Shown: positions 21,785 through 32,633 of the stretch, one piece after another
Numbering within the stretch: the stretch's first letter is position 1
Layout of the letters: every line of letters starts with the position of its first letter
Source: Albugo candida
Lineage: Eukaryota; Oomycota; Peronosporomycetes; Albuginales
Assembly: GCA_040437565.1 (NCBI GenBank)
Contig: JBDOQK010000016.1
Span: forward strand, 62,001 to 126,000
DNA length: 64,000 bases
Direction: 5' to 3'
Notes under the pieces: generated by a model
Seen by the model: only the letters and a program-made list of their open reading frames with translations
Told to the model about the DNA's origin: nothing
Database searches by the model: none
Position numbers and translations under genes: made by a program

Positions 21785-23359
21785 ACAGCGAATCAATAGT
21801 ACTTTATCACGTTTTCACATCCAGATTAATGCAATATCATCGTGCAATGCTGCACCTTCTTCCCTGCAACGAATCCCATGCGTAGTAAGCATTTGCAAGT
21901 GAGCATGCAAGGTCAAAGATTTGACCGAAACGCAGAAAATTGTTTTTGGCGCTTGGAAACATGTCAACGGTCGAAGATATCGAAAGCTTCGTCTTAATTC
22001 ATAGAGCATGATTAGATACCGTTCGACGAATTTGAGCAATCGGGTTTACCCGAGAACATATTTCGGAGGCGTAAGAGAAGTGCTCTACAAAGACTCATCC
22101 AGAAAGTTGTCTGTAAGCAATTTTTTCAAGCTACTTCGTGATGTGATTGTAGACGCCTGTGGCATCAAGTAGGAGAATCCCGGTGAATAAATGATATAAT
22201 ATGCAGCCATTTGTGATGCCAGCACCATGTAAGGCTTGCAAGCTGGGTTTCCTCTGTGAAGTTTCAGGATATGACGTTAGGGAATGATAAACGAAATCTC
22301 TTATTTCATCGCATGTAGTTTCGAAAGCCGTATCGACCCCATTGGTAAAAAGAATAAATGAGCGCGCTGATTGTCGACTCGCGTACGACAAAAATCAATT
22401 CACTCGCTCTTTTCAAATTTATTGGTATATAATTGCACGTTTGGTTGGAGCAGCCTGAGATATTCTCAGTACTCCCACCTGAATCATATCTGTGTCCTGG
22501 GATTTTCGTAACAAGGAATACTGTACAAAAAATGATGAGCTCCAACTTGATTATGACTGCAAGCCTTATTTAGCAGTGAAAGGGCTGACAAATGGTGGCA
22601 TTTACACTATTAAATAAATCGCGACTTATGAAGTGTAAATAAGGTCAACGATTGTCGTAATTGATATCAAATTACTATCAACGGCGTTTTTTATACACCT
22701 CACGTGACCTCAATTTGGGATGCACAAATGAGAGATCAAAATGTTGACGTGCTATGATCATGCACGTATGGTGTTCGAAAGGGAAAACACTTGATTATAC
22801 GATTACTATCGGTAACTGTCACTTATAATGGCAATCAAGTCAGGCGCAGGACCTAAATGGTGAAAAAATGACATTTTAGTTCTCTCATGCAAGATAGTAG
22901 AGAAAGAATCACCAGCAGATGTATCAAAAATTTTTTACTAAAGGAACTAAAAGGGATCATCTTCAACATCACTACGGCGGAACGAGGAATCGAGCATTAT
23001 ATAAACAGATTTTATCCATGCGACTCAGCGATGGTTCTATGCGGCGCACGACAATTTTTTCGATATAATCCTGTACGACTCAAGTGATCATTAATCGAGA
23101 GCACATTAAGTAGAAAGCGGACGTCTGTGCTTGGAAGATAATCAAGCCGTACGCAGCCGGAAGAAAATGCTTTGGGAAAGCAATCCTCGGGATGTAAAAA
23201 AAGTGCTCAGCATCATTAAAGAGAGAGCGATCACGAAGCAGAAGCTCACGATTGTCACCATAAAGTCATTAGAACAAATTTAATATGAATTCATTTCTCA
23301 AGAAGCATATAATCCACGATAGACTTCCTTCAGCTGATGTAAAGTCAATTATTTGTTGA
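21785..23359. other. Region downstream of bZIP, mostly non-coding
   Basis: About 1.6 kb. Short coding-like open pieces occur on the + strand up to about 22160 and may be remaining exons or decayed sequence of the bZIP gene. From 22160 to 23359 I see no frame, RNA gene or repeat that I can support; the composition is AT-leaning. Confidence 0.4.
22008..22160 (+). other. Short coding-like ORF, possible bZIP 3' exon
   Basis: A 50-residue frame from ATG 22008 reads like protein (RVYPRTYFGGVREVLY, then NFFKLLRDVIVDACGIK). Oomycete bZIPs often carry a C-terminal ligand-binding-like domain, so this could be its end joined by splicing that I could not resolve. It may equally be a separate small gene or a remnant. 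Confidence 0.3.
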
Positions 23360-24157
23360 CTACATGACGACACAGCACGAATTGGTCTTTTTTGCTTGCT
23401 TGTAAAACACTTTCGACTGATTACTGAGATCCTGCGATTTATTGACAAGATCATCGAGCTTTTCACCGCGCTCTAGTACGTTGTCGATAGTTTTGGACTA
23501 TAAAAGTACATACACAGTGATCAGCACTTTAATTCCGTCGAAAGATAATGACTGATGGCTTACAAGAATGGCTGTAGTCTCATCCAGCTCCTTTTGTATA
23601 GCGGAAATCTTATCGGCCTTAGACGGATCTTGATAATCCGTAACGGCTTTGCCGAGTGGGGGCCAGTCTTTTGGATTGCCTGTATGACTTTTCCAGCTTC
23701 CATTCAATTCTGTGTGGTAACTTTCCATCAACTTGTTCAGCAAGGCGAATGCGACACGTGGAGGATACTCTTGGTCAGTGACAACGATTCCCGACAAGCC
23801 ATCCGCCTTGACGTAGACATGGCAAGTATATTCTTCATGCTGGATGGACTGTCGCTGACCAGCTTGGCTACGTTTGATGAATGTGCGACTGAAAAAGTTG
23901 ATCATTTCACGGACTCTGCGCAATTGATAAAGAGCTTGAGTTTTAGGCATCCCGTGAAAAAAGAATCGCGAACCCGGAACGCTGAAAATATCCGAAGGAC
24001 GAAAGTTCGTACGCAGCTGCAAGGATTAAAGGATCCTGCCCATCTTTATCTTGACGTAATAGTTCTATAAGGGAATGGGAGAAGAAGAAAGGGTTTTTAG
24101 TTTGTAGCGCTATTAATTGTACCAGAAATGGCATGTACCGATGGCGACAATCTTCAT
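23360..24157 (-). CDS. YKT6: R-SNARE YKT6
   Basis: Longin-domain SNARE that acts in Golgi, endosomal and vacuolar or autophagosomal fusion. Four exons: 24139-24157 (only 19 coding bases), 23974-24064, 23564-23915 and 23360-23497; 199 residues with all phases consistent. Start MKIVAIELLRQD after splicing. Longin features [17 protein letters not shown] and [25 protein letters not shown] helix with the central Arg in [13 protein letters not shown]; the C-terminus is SCCVVM, a CAAX box preceded by a second Cys, as expected for double lipidation of YKT6. NSF, which recycles SNAREs, is also in this window. Its start lies 109 bp from a divergent gene. Confidence 0.93.
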
Positions 24158-24266
24158 CTTTCTACTCTCTAACTTGTCGCGAGCGAAGAAGCACAAAAAC
24201 CGGGATAGAACAATATATTACACAATTCTGAACCGAACTTATGATGCAACCAGTCAGCAAAGAGGA

Positions 24267-24850
24267 ATGAGCGGCCGACCGTATGCCCGACACGATGATG
24301 GGTCTCGGGGCAGCGCAACAGATATCATCGCAATGCATCCGCATACTTTCCAGATTCGATTGTGTGCTAGTGAACGGTCCAGATCAATAGCAATTAGATG
24401 TATTATGGCTCGACGGCGTCGAAAAGAAACAAATTGGCGTAAACTACTCATAATGCGTCACACAAAATCCGAAGCTGAGCTGTCAGTAGCAAGCGACCAG
24501 TGCACTGGAGATGAATCGAAAGAAAGCGTTGATATCAAGATGGAAAACCCCGGGAAAATCACAGATTATCGTGGAGCGAAAGAGTGTGGTGATGAGCATG
24601 ACAAATCAAAGGAACGTTTGGCGGTAAACAAATTGACTACAGTGATTTGAATGATTCTTTCTAAGCTTTCTCATAGTTTCTCAGAGATCAATTAGAAAAC
24701 CTAACACAGCAAAAGCATCAGAGATTTGCAGAGCTAAAGGAAATTTTGGTAGAAGAAGCGAAATCAAAGAAAAAGCGAACAGAAGGTAATGCATCACACA
24801 CCAACAATAACGCTATCAATACAAAAGATGCGACATCGCTCAATATTTGA
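24267..24850 (+). CDS. Hypothetical basic/coiled-coil protein
   Basis: Two exons, 24267-24623 and 24677-24850, across a 53-nt intron (GTAAAC...CATAG), 176 residues. The N-terminus is Arg-rich (MARRRRKETNWRKLL), the middle acidic, and exon 2 is a charged helix likely to form a coiled coil (LRDQLENLTQQKHQRFAEL) ending in a Lys-rich patch. No family recognised. An in-frame ATG at 24141 would overlap the first exon of YKT6 on the other strand; I prefer 24267. Confidence 0.5.
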
Positions 24851-25009
24851 TATCAAAAGCAATCACAAATAATGTGCTTTTTCAAATGTCTTGTTTTGTG
24901 GAATTCACGCTGTCACGTGATCACACAAAACGACCTTCTATAGATGTACTAATATAATGATATAATTATCCCATGAAATATTGTGACTCATCGTGCACTG
25001 ACAGTGCGA

Positions 25010-27048
25010 ATGCTGAGTCTCTTGCCATCTGATGCACCTCAAAAGCAGTCACCGTCAATTGGTCCCTTTTCATCCAGACGATGTACCGACTCCAATTCGA
25101 CAAGTTCCGCTGCTTCAAGCACGAATGAACGCCTGCGTTCAGTCTCTGTAACAAAAAAGTATCCAGTAGCCAGCCTAAATTCTACATTTTCATCGATAAC
25201 TGCACACTGTGCATCAAATGGAACAGGTCGTACGGCTCAAAAAGTAATAGGCGAGTACGAGCTTGGAAAAACAATTGGCAAAGGAACGTTTGGGAAAGTA
25301 TGTCTTGGAAGACACATACTCACTGGTGAAAAAGTGGCAATCAAGATTTTGGAGAAGAGTCGGATCGTGGAAGTAGCAGACGTTGAGCGTGTCTCTCGCG
25401 AAATTCGAATTTTAAAACGAAATCGTCACATGAATGTCATCCAGCTTTACGAGGTCATCGATACTTCAGCCAGAGTATTTTTGATCATGGAATATGCCGA
25501 CAATGGAGAGATGTTTGACTTCATAGTAGCTCATCAACGACTACCGGAATCACTTGCGGTATGCTTATTCCAGCAGCTACTTCATGGTATTGCTCATGTG
25601 CACGGTAACGACATTACCCATCGCGATCTAAAGCCAGAGAATATTCTTCTACAGACTTGCAAGGCGAGCACAACAGGTTATTTACTCAAGATTGTTGACT
25701 TTGGATTAAGCAACACACACGAAGAAGGACGGCTACTCAAAACAGCATGTGGCTCACCCTGTTATGCTGCACCTGAAATGATACAGGGGAAACTGGTGAG
25801 ATTTCTCTCATCATTCTGTTATGACGACTCAATTGATCGATAGTAATGACTTGCAGTACGTTGGACCTAGAGCTGATGTCTGGAGTACGGGCGTTATACT
25901 ATTCGCAATGGTATGCGGGTTCTTACCATTTGAGGATAGTAACACTGCGATGCTATACAAAAAAATCTTGAATGCAGAGTACCAGCTACCGTCCTTTTTG
26001 TCTAATGTGAGGACATTTGCGGCTTTACTGCCATAAAAATCTCGATCTGACTCATTTTCACTATAGCAAGTCCAGGATCTGATTAAATTGATTCTAGAAA
26101 CAGATCCAGATCGTCGATGCTCAATCGAAATGATACTACGGCATCCTTGGGTCGCCAAGGCGCATCATTTCGTTCCGCGTGAGCAGTTATGTCAGGATGA
26201 AGCAAGTATAGTCAGTGCTGTCTTTATGGAATTGAAGGCTCTGGGAATTAATGCCGAACAAGTGCACAAGGATATTCAACGAGGATTGCATAATTCTCTG
26301 ACAGCATCGTACTTCCTTATGTACAGGTGCGGCTACAATCCTTTATTTATCCCGATACTGATTATCTTTGCGTAGAAAGGTCACTCGAAATGCTGTCACA
26401 CCTTCCGTGAAACAGAAAGATGATTCAAAAATCGATAATACTTCGGCAAAGCCAGAGCCTGACAGCTTGAATGCCGGAATTCGCAATGAGTTGCTCGCAA
26501 AGACACCAATACCTCCGCGGGCTACAGATATCGGCAAAGTACATATACTGGCGGTACAGGAGCCCACAAAGCCTGATACTGGTCATCGAATACGCAAATT
26601 GTTTCTTCCATTTTCTCAAAAAACATCGCTAGTTGCAGGATCATCAAAGCAGCAAGCTGTGACGTCGATTGTGCCTCGACCCCCGGCAGACAGGAATGCA
26701 TCAGAGAACATTGATCGACGAATCGCAATTGTACCGAAATCTTTTGTTTCTCGATCAAAGCATAGCAAAAAGAACGCAATGGTGGTATTGAAACCAGTGT
26801 CCTTTATTTCCAAAGCTGCTACTCTATCTCCAGTTACTTCCCATATCGATGATACCATTGCTATATCAAATTGCATGCCGTGCGATTCTAATATAGATAC
26901 AGCAAATGCTGGCGTATACAGGCACGCAGGAAGGCAATATAAGTGTCCCAGTCGTGCAAATCACCCTGTTGCAGAATCACATAAACAATCAAGTCAGCTG
27001 TCTTCCAAGGAAGACGAGGTCCGGCATGGATCCGAGTATGAAACGTGA
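25010..27048 (+). CDS. SNF1/AMPK-like Ser/Thr protein kinase with UBA-like region
   Basis: Four exons: 25010-25795, 25857-26006, 26067-26326 and 26376-27048; 622 residues, phases consistent, introns 49-61 nt. Kinase domain about residues 78-335: GKGTFGKV loop, AIKIL Lys, HRDLKPEN (about 203), DFG (about 229), activation segment LLKTACGSPCYAAPEM whose Thr is the LKB1-type site, and HPWV at the end. It is followed by a helical UBA-like segment (AVFMELKALGINAEQVHKDI) typical of AMPK/MARK/BRSK relatives. The C-terminal 220 residues are Ser/Pro/Lys-rich and I see no KA1 domain. Start MLSLLPSDAPQ; earlier in-frame codons are not ATG. Confidence 0.88.
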
Positions 27049-27210
27049 TCAGGCGAACAAACAATCGTACGGGAATATGAGTTGATATAGAGAAATGCGT
27101 TTATGTCTGTGTCACAAAAGTGTATATCAAGTTTTGGGCTAAGAGTTATTGTTTTATAGAAAATAGGATCTCCTTGACGCATATGGGTCCGAAGCACTCT
27201 AGAGATCGCA

Positions 27211-28401
27211 CTATTCATCCAAGATCTCAAATCTCTTGAACTTGGGAGGTACTTCTCCGCCAGAATGCATATCCAGATCGCTCATCCGTGGCGTCTCTCC
27301 CTTCATCGTGCAGCTTCCCGAATTCGGACTGTTGCATTTCTCATCGGCCGAACCACCAGCCTCTTTCAGCTTTGCGAGTGTTTTTGCCAATAACTTCTCT
27401 ACCCCTTTATTGTTCGGGTCTAAACGGAGAGCTTCAGCAAAGTCATCCGATGCACCAATATATTTTCCCCTTTGAAACCTGGCTATCCCGCGTCGCATCC
27501 ATCCTTTAACGTATGCCGGATCTAGATTGACTGTATGCGAGCAATCATCCTCAGCATTGGCGAAATTCCTTAATCTGAGATGTACCATCGCTCGATTTGC
27601 ATACACAATCGGACTAGAGCTATCAAATGTAAGACTACGATTATAATAGAGAAGCGCCTTGTCCATTTCTCCAACTTTGTAGAATTCGTTTCCCTTGTGT
27701 TTTTCTTCATCTGCGTAAATCCTCTTTTCTTCAGATGCCAAAACATTGATTTCAATATAGGCGGGGAGTGAAGCCAATTCCTTCTTTCGGTCTTCCTCTT
27801 TCTTCCGTAATATCTCGTGCTGTTTCACTCCTTGTTCTTTTCGAATCAAATCATCTTCATCGATTTCTCTAAGAGCTTCCTCTACATCATAACGTTGCCA
27901 CGAGCGGAAGTCGGATGCATGGATCGCCCGTTCTTGAGTCTTTTCAGTTTTGGCTCGACTGTGTTGGAGATGAGTAAAATCTTCTGGATGATCACCTTCT
28001 TGCTCACAGTTGCGCACAGGTGGTACAAAACAATTCCGTGGTTTTGAGGTTCTCATCTCATCCAGTAGCTTAGATGATTGCATCTTTTCCATCCAAGATG
28101 TTAAGTCGTCGACTTCTTCCTGTACATGATACTCTGATGGCTCACTTTTCATCTGGAGAATTCTACTACGTTCATTTGGGGGTAACATCGACAGAATTTT
28201 TCTCTCCGTAAACTTTTCCAAATGAGGATACCGGCCTTCGGTTCCGCTCTTCAGCGTCCATAATATCCCTTTCAACTCATCCAGGTCCATGCATTTATTG
28301 ATGTAATCATAGTCGAGCATACATACGTCGATATGTTTCTTCTTACGATTGTGCAAACAGAAGTAATCCACGTCGACATCTTGTGCTACTTTACCGGCCA
28401 T
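27211..28401 (-). CDS. SPAG1: SPAG1-like TPR co-chaperone (dynein assembly)
   Basis: Single exon, 396 residues from ATG 28401 (MAGKVAQDVDVDYF). SPAG1-like N-terminal block: LDYDYINKCMDLDELKGIL and LKSGTEGRYPHLEKF; then a charged linker with DFRSWQRYDVEEALREID, matching SPAG1 DYAEWDKFDVEKE; then three TPR repeats (GNEFYKVGEMDKALLYYNRS, VYANRAMVHLRLRNFANAED, GWMRRGIARFQRGKY). In animals SPAG1 works with HSP90/R2TP in cytoplasmic preassembly of axonemal dynein arms; a role in zoospore flagella fits. Divergent from the hydrolase gene 270 bp away. Confidence 0.82.
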   Translation of the reverse strand: MAGKVAQDVDVDYFCLHNRKKKHIDVCMLDYDYINKCMDLDELKGILWTLKSGTEGRYPHLEKFTERKILSMLPPNERSRILQMKSEPSEYHVQEEVDDLTSWMEKMQSSKLLDEMRTSKPRNCFVPPVRNCEQEGDHPEDFTHLQHSRAKTEKTQERAIHASDFRSWQRYDVEEALREIDEDDLIRKEQGVKQHEILRKKEEDRKKELASLPAYIEINVLASEEKRIYADEEKHKGNEFYKVGEMDKALLYYNRSLTFDSSSPIVYANRAMVHLRLRNFANAEDDCSHTVNLDPAYVKGWMRRGIARFQRGKYIGASDDFAEALRLDPNNKGVEKLLAKTLAKLKEAGGSADEKCNSPNSGSCTMKGETPRMSDLDMHSGGEVPPKFKRFEILDE

Positions 28402-28671
28402 GGTCGCCAATTGGTGACTTTACAGTGACCAGACGCCGACTAATATTCAGTCTCACCACATTTATGAGGGAATAGCTCCCCATGATCGCTATGGTGTAAT
28501 GTGAAATGGTCGTACATTATACCTCACATCAAAAACGTGATAGTCAGTTGACAAATGGTCGATGTGTCACAAGTACCATGCTTCTGCATATATTCAGTTT
28601 GACGTGATAGTACACCGTAGAAGCAGACGTAAGAGCTCAAGCGACTTGCTGCGTCTTAAGAAGGCTCTGAG

Positions 28672-31528
28672 ATGGGAACAACTGACGAACTGAGGGAAAG
28701 TACAACAACATATCATAGCTTGGAAAATGGCTCTTGCATATTGGCAGACAGAGACGAGCAGGAGTACCATACACAAAATTTATCACCATCTCAAGCTATC
28801 CCGTACCATCCTCCTGTGATCACGAATTTCAATTATGACACGTAATTATCACAAGGAACACCGTAATTCCTTCGTCTGCTTATGTGTTATTACTATATGA
28901 TAGAGCTTTTCGTATTATGACAGAGCGCCGGCTTCGACGACGCTACCGAGGAATATACAAGCAGGTAGCAGTGCAATATACATGAATGGTATCATCCCTC
29001 TGAAATGTCTTAATCACAGTACTCGTTCGTTTGGAAAGCTATGACGTGGTTCCTAGTCTTTTACATCCTCATTGTCTTCGCAACGGTTGCATTCGAAACA
29101 GATGACCTAGAACGTGCGTGATGAAGCTGTTGCATACTGAGACTCTTTTCTAGACGATTTTTTTTGTAGCTACCGTTGCAAATGATTTCAATCGAGCAAA
29201 AGTGGAGAGCTACGCAATTTTTCTCTTAGCTGTCGCAATTGTCGCTCTGATTGTGAAGGTGATGCATCAGCCAGCTGATCTGATTAAATGCAAAATATCC
29301 TAACAGACTTATGTATCTAGGTTGCTCTGGTGATACGTTGGCTGATTTACTGGATTATTATTGCGGGAGGATTTATGTTTCTTTTTTCCGGAAGCCCCAG
29401 ATCACTATTCTGGATAAGCCACCAGAACGATACTTCAAAAAGTAATCGACGCTTTATCATTTTGATAGTTCTTGCCGCATTAGAGATTGCGACATTATTT
29501 GTATACTTTGTCACACATTGGATTTATCCACGTATGCTGCATACCAATAGAATCAACGCAACTCGATGGTGGCAAGTAAAGCGCAGCCCTTGCTATAGCA
29601 GCACGATAACATACAAATCAAAAGCGCGGATTTTGACCCGAAAGCGGAACAGCATCAGCTACGTCGGAGGATTAAACGCAAAACTAGAGCCTCATGGGTA
29701 TGGGTACTGGGCAGATTCTTCGTATCACGGAGAGAGACTAAGTGGTAACTGGCAGAATGGTATTCCAGTTGGTCCGTTTCGAAGCTTTGAGCATGGCAGT
29801 GGATACTGCTTTGTGAATATTAGAATAGCATACTGCACGAATCGAGCAGAAAATAGTACTTCTGCAATTCAATTCTTCCCGAAACATAGCCAACGAAGCC
29901 TCCAGTGGGGTGTAGCTAGCGTGGAATGCTCAGTATCCGGCGGGTTTTTCAAGTTTTTGCCAGAAGTGAAGCATCTAACGCCCTACAACACATCTGAAAC
30001 AATGACGTCCGCTGCAGCATGCTTGACTGTGCTGAGGACGGCTGTAGATTGTGTCGTTTTTCAAGAACCGGCGGAAGAATCTCCACCGGCAAATCAAATA
30101 GAAGGAAACATTCCGTCAATGCCTGATCACATTAAAAAGTTTTCGCATTTACATCACGAGAATTCGATACCACGACTGATATCGCAGCCATGTTCGGTTG
30201 AATACGAAAGTAGTACAGAAAGCCGCACGACACGCATCGAATCTGGAAATGAAGCTCTCATCTTGCTGCATGGTTATAATTGCTCGATCGATTATGGAAT
30301 CAATCGCCTTGGGCAATTGCTAGCCCTTGGCAACTTCCCCAGCCACATCCATCCCTTCGTCTTTAGTTGGCCAAGCGGCGGTGTACTTGCATATTTTCAA
30401 GGTCAGGCATGTCTTACCTATAGTAATTCCTATTGGAGCTGATTTGGGCATATTACTCAGCAAAAACGATTGGCACCGAAAGCACCCGCACAGCTTATGA
30501 CTTTCAGACTTTCTTACGTAGTCTTGTATCTGCTGGATATACAAAAATCAATATTCTGGGTCATTCCATGGGTGCTCGAGTGTACTTTATTTGTCTCGAA
30601 AAAGGGCTTCTAGAAGATATATTCTACGTGAGTTGTTGATCTTGTCTCAGGCTTCTTATACTGATAAAGAACTTGTCAGACTCAAAGTGAATTACGCCTT
30701 GAAGATCCGATTTGCGGCACCAAATTCATGAAAGCCAAATTGTCCACACTCACATTTGTGAATCCGGATTATGAGCGCAACGAGTTTGTCAAGATGGGTG
30801 GTACATACGATATGTCGCGATCCTATTGTGAAATCATCACACTCTATGCCGATGCGCTCGTGAGCACACCACATGAGCCTGAGCTTTTCTCAAATTGACA
30901 CGCGTTTGCTTTAGGATGGAGCTCTTTTTTACGCCGAAAACTTGACAAAAGAATCATTATTTGGACCACCCAATTACTCCATGGGGAAGCGCGGAGATAT
31001 GATGCATCGAATCTCTGCGACAGAAACGACACGGACGAAAAGAAAAACAAACACATCTCACGATTCTTCGTCCGAGTCATGGCATGCAAAATCCGTTGAT
31101 GCGATTTTGAGGGTCAATCAATCTGGAAAGTTTGATGGTGTTGAAGCACTTGCAACAAATAACATATTGCATCTACAGGATTGGAGCGATGATGTGGATC
31201 GCTTCGACTTGCAGCATTTAAAACGATCGGGTGAGCAAGATGTCTGTGAGTATCTCGATATGGATGTCGTCGACACAACTTGGATGGATCAAAATGTGCA
31301 TTCGATTCGACACAATTACTTCAATATCAATCCTTCCGTGGTATGCTCACTCTCTTTGTAGTCCTTCTATCTTATACTTACAATTGACCTGCGTTATAGG
31401 TTGATGATCTTAGGACCCTGATCGTGAATAAACGTCGCGCTTCGACACGGTGTGGATTGATGAGGAAACGGGAGGGAACAAATATATTCATATTTCTTGT
31501 TGCACCATCAATTGTGAAGAATGACTAA
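28672..31528 (+). CDS. Membrane protein with MORN-like segment and alpha/beta hydrolase (DUF900-like)
   Basis: Nine exons derived by hand: 28672-28841, 28904-28964, 29020-29113, 29170-29258, 29321-30401, 30461-30627, 30680-30859, 30915-31340 and 31400-31528; 798 residues, all phases consistent, introns 52-62 nt. Order: polar N-terminus with a basic patch (RRLRRRYRGIYKQ), about four hydrophobic segments between residues 85 and 210, a MORN-like stretch near 258 (KLEPHGYGYW), an alpha/beta hydrolase start near 454 (EALILLHGYNCS, FSWPSGG), nucleophile elbow GHSMG near 532, and a DUF900-like end (DVVDTTWMDQNVHSIRHNYF). Substrate unknown. The 5' exons 1-2 are the least certain. Confidence 0.8.
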
Positions 31529-31707
31529 AGTTGTGAGGAACGTTGCGTAATCCAATAGAATAAATGGAAATTAATCACGCTCACCAAAGCTTTCTACCCG
31601 TGTACTGTATGCATCACGACAATCTTTTTTCTTCTACGGATTCGTAACCGACAAGAATAGCGAGCGATCATTGCTCGCCCGATTCAATTCGAAAAGACCC
31701 CATCTCT

Positions 31708-31914
31708 TTATCCGATCCTTGCAAGATCTTCAGTCACGCGCTGTTGTACAGGCTTCCATGTGTGTCTGGCAGAACGATCTCCGACCGGATGTGCGATAAG
31801 ATGTTTCAATTGGTGAATTGGCTCTAGTTCGATCGTATGCAGCATATAATCAAAGAAATTTGGTCGTTTATTGTATACGTGGAGGTCAATGCCATACGAA
31901 CACCAGGTTAACTC
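31708..31914 (-). other. Orphan coding-like exon, unrecognised
   Basis: On the minus strand an open segment of 68 codons between an acceptor-like TATAG and a stop at 31708 reads as convincing protein: LTWCSYGIDLHVYNKRPNFF and, near the end, HTWKPVQQRVTEDLARIG. The sequence just upstream (about 31915-32110) also looks protein-like in the same direction, but I could not link it into one intact model. It may be the last exon of a gene that I failed to resolve, or a decayed gene. No family recognised. Confidence 0.4.
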
Positions 31915-32633
31915 CTATATGCTGGGGCCAAGTTCATATCAGACATAACGCATGTTGTACGTCAGAAGAAGCCAAGCAAACTTTCCCGTATAGTTGAACA
32001 GCCTATCCTTTCAATTTGCTCTGAATGCTCATCATAATGGATAACCGCGCTTATCACCCTGAGATGTCCCAGAAAAACCTTGTTTGGATGTCAAAAAAGT
32101 CCATTTTGGAAGTTGAACTCGACCATTTCCTCTTGGTCTTGTGCAACTTTGTGTCTACTTATATCGTGTTTCTACGGTAACACTTCTAAATTTCTGTCAA
32201 ACCGGTGTCCTTGCTCTGATCCAGCTAGAAATCAAGTTTGATCAGTGATATCTACAGAACTTCTTTTGAGTAGTCCTCCCGTGCCTCCATTGTGCATACT
32301 GCCCTGTAAATCTGGTGATGGCGACACGATATTCGACAACCCTTCTTTAAGCTTTCTGATTGTGCTGCCTTCTCTTTCTACCACTTCACCTCAACTGCAT
32401 GACATTCTGATCAAACAGTTGCTACGGGGTTTAGATTGCAATGTGGGTCTTAAAAACTGTTAAGCACGCTATTCGAGAATTGTACATTCGTTTCACAAAA
32501 CTGCTTGCATGGATCCGTCAGAAGCTTACAGAAAGGCAGCTATTTGTCTAGCAAGCAGACGATTCAAACATATCAAGGAGTGAAGTTGTCACTCTCACAA
32601 AAAATAAAAGTTGACAAACACTACAATTAATGC
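31915..32633. other. Unresolved region, weak coding signals
   Basis: About 700 bp with competing short open frames on both strands: a + strand frame near 32070-32180 and another at 32245-32463, neither with a clear start or a recognised family. I cannot support a gene here. Confidence 0.35.

Noticed and set aside
22887-23087. 66-codon plus-strand frame
   Set aside because: No signal peptide, domain or splice context; composition like the surrounding non-coding DNA.
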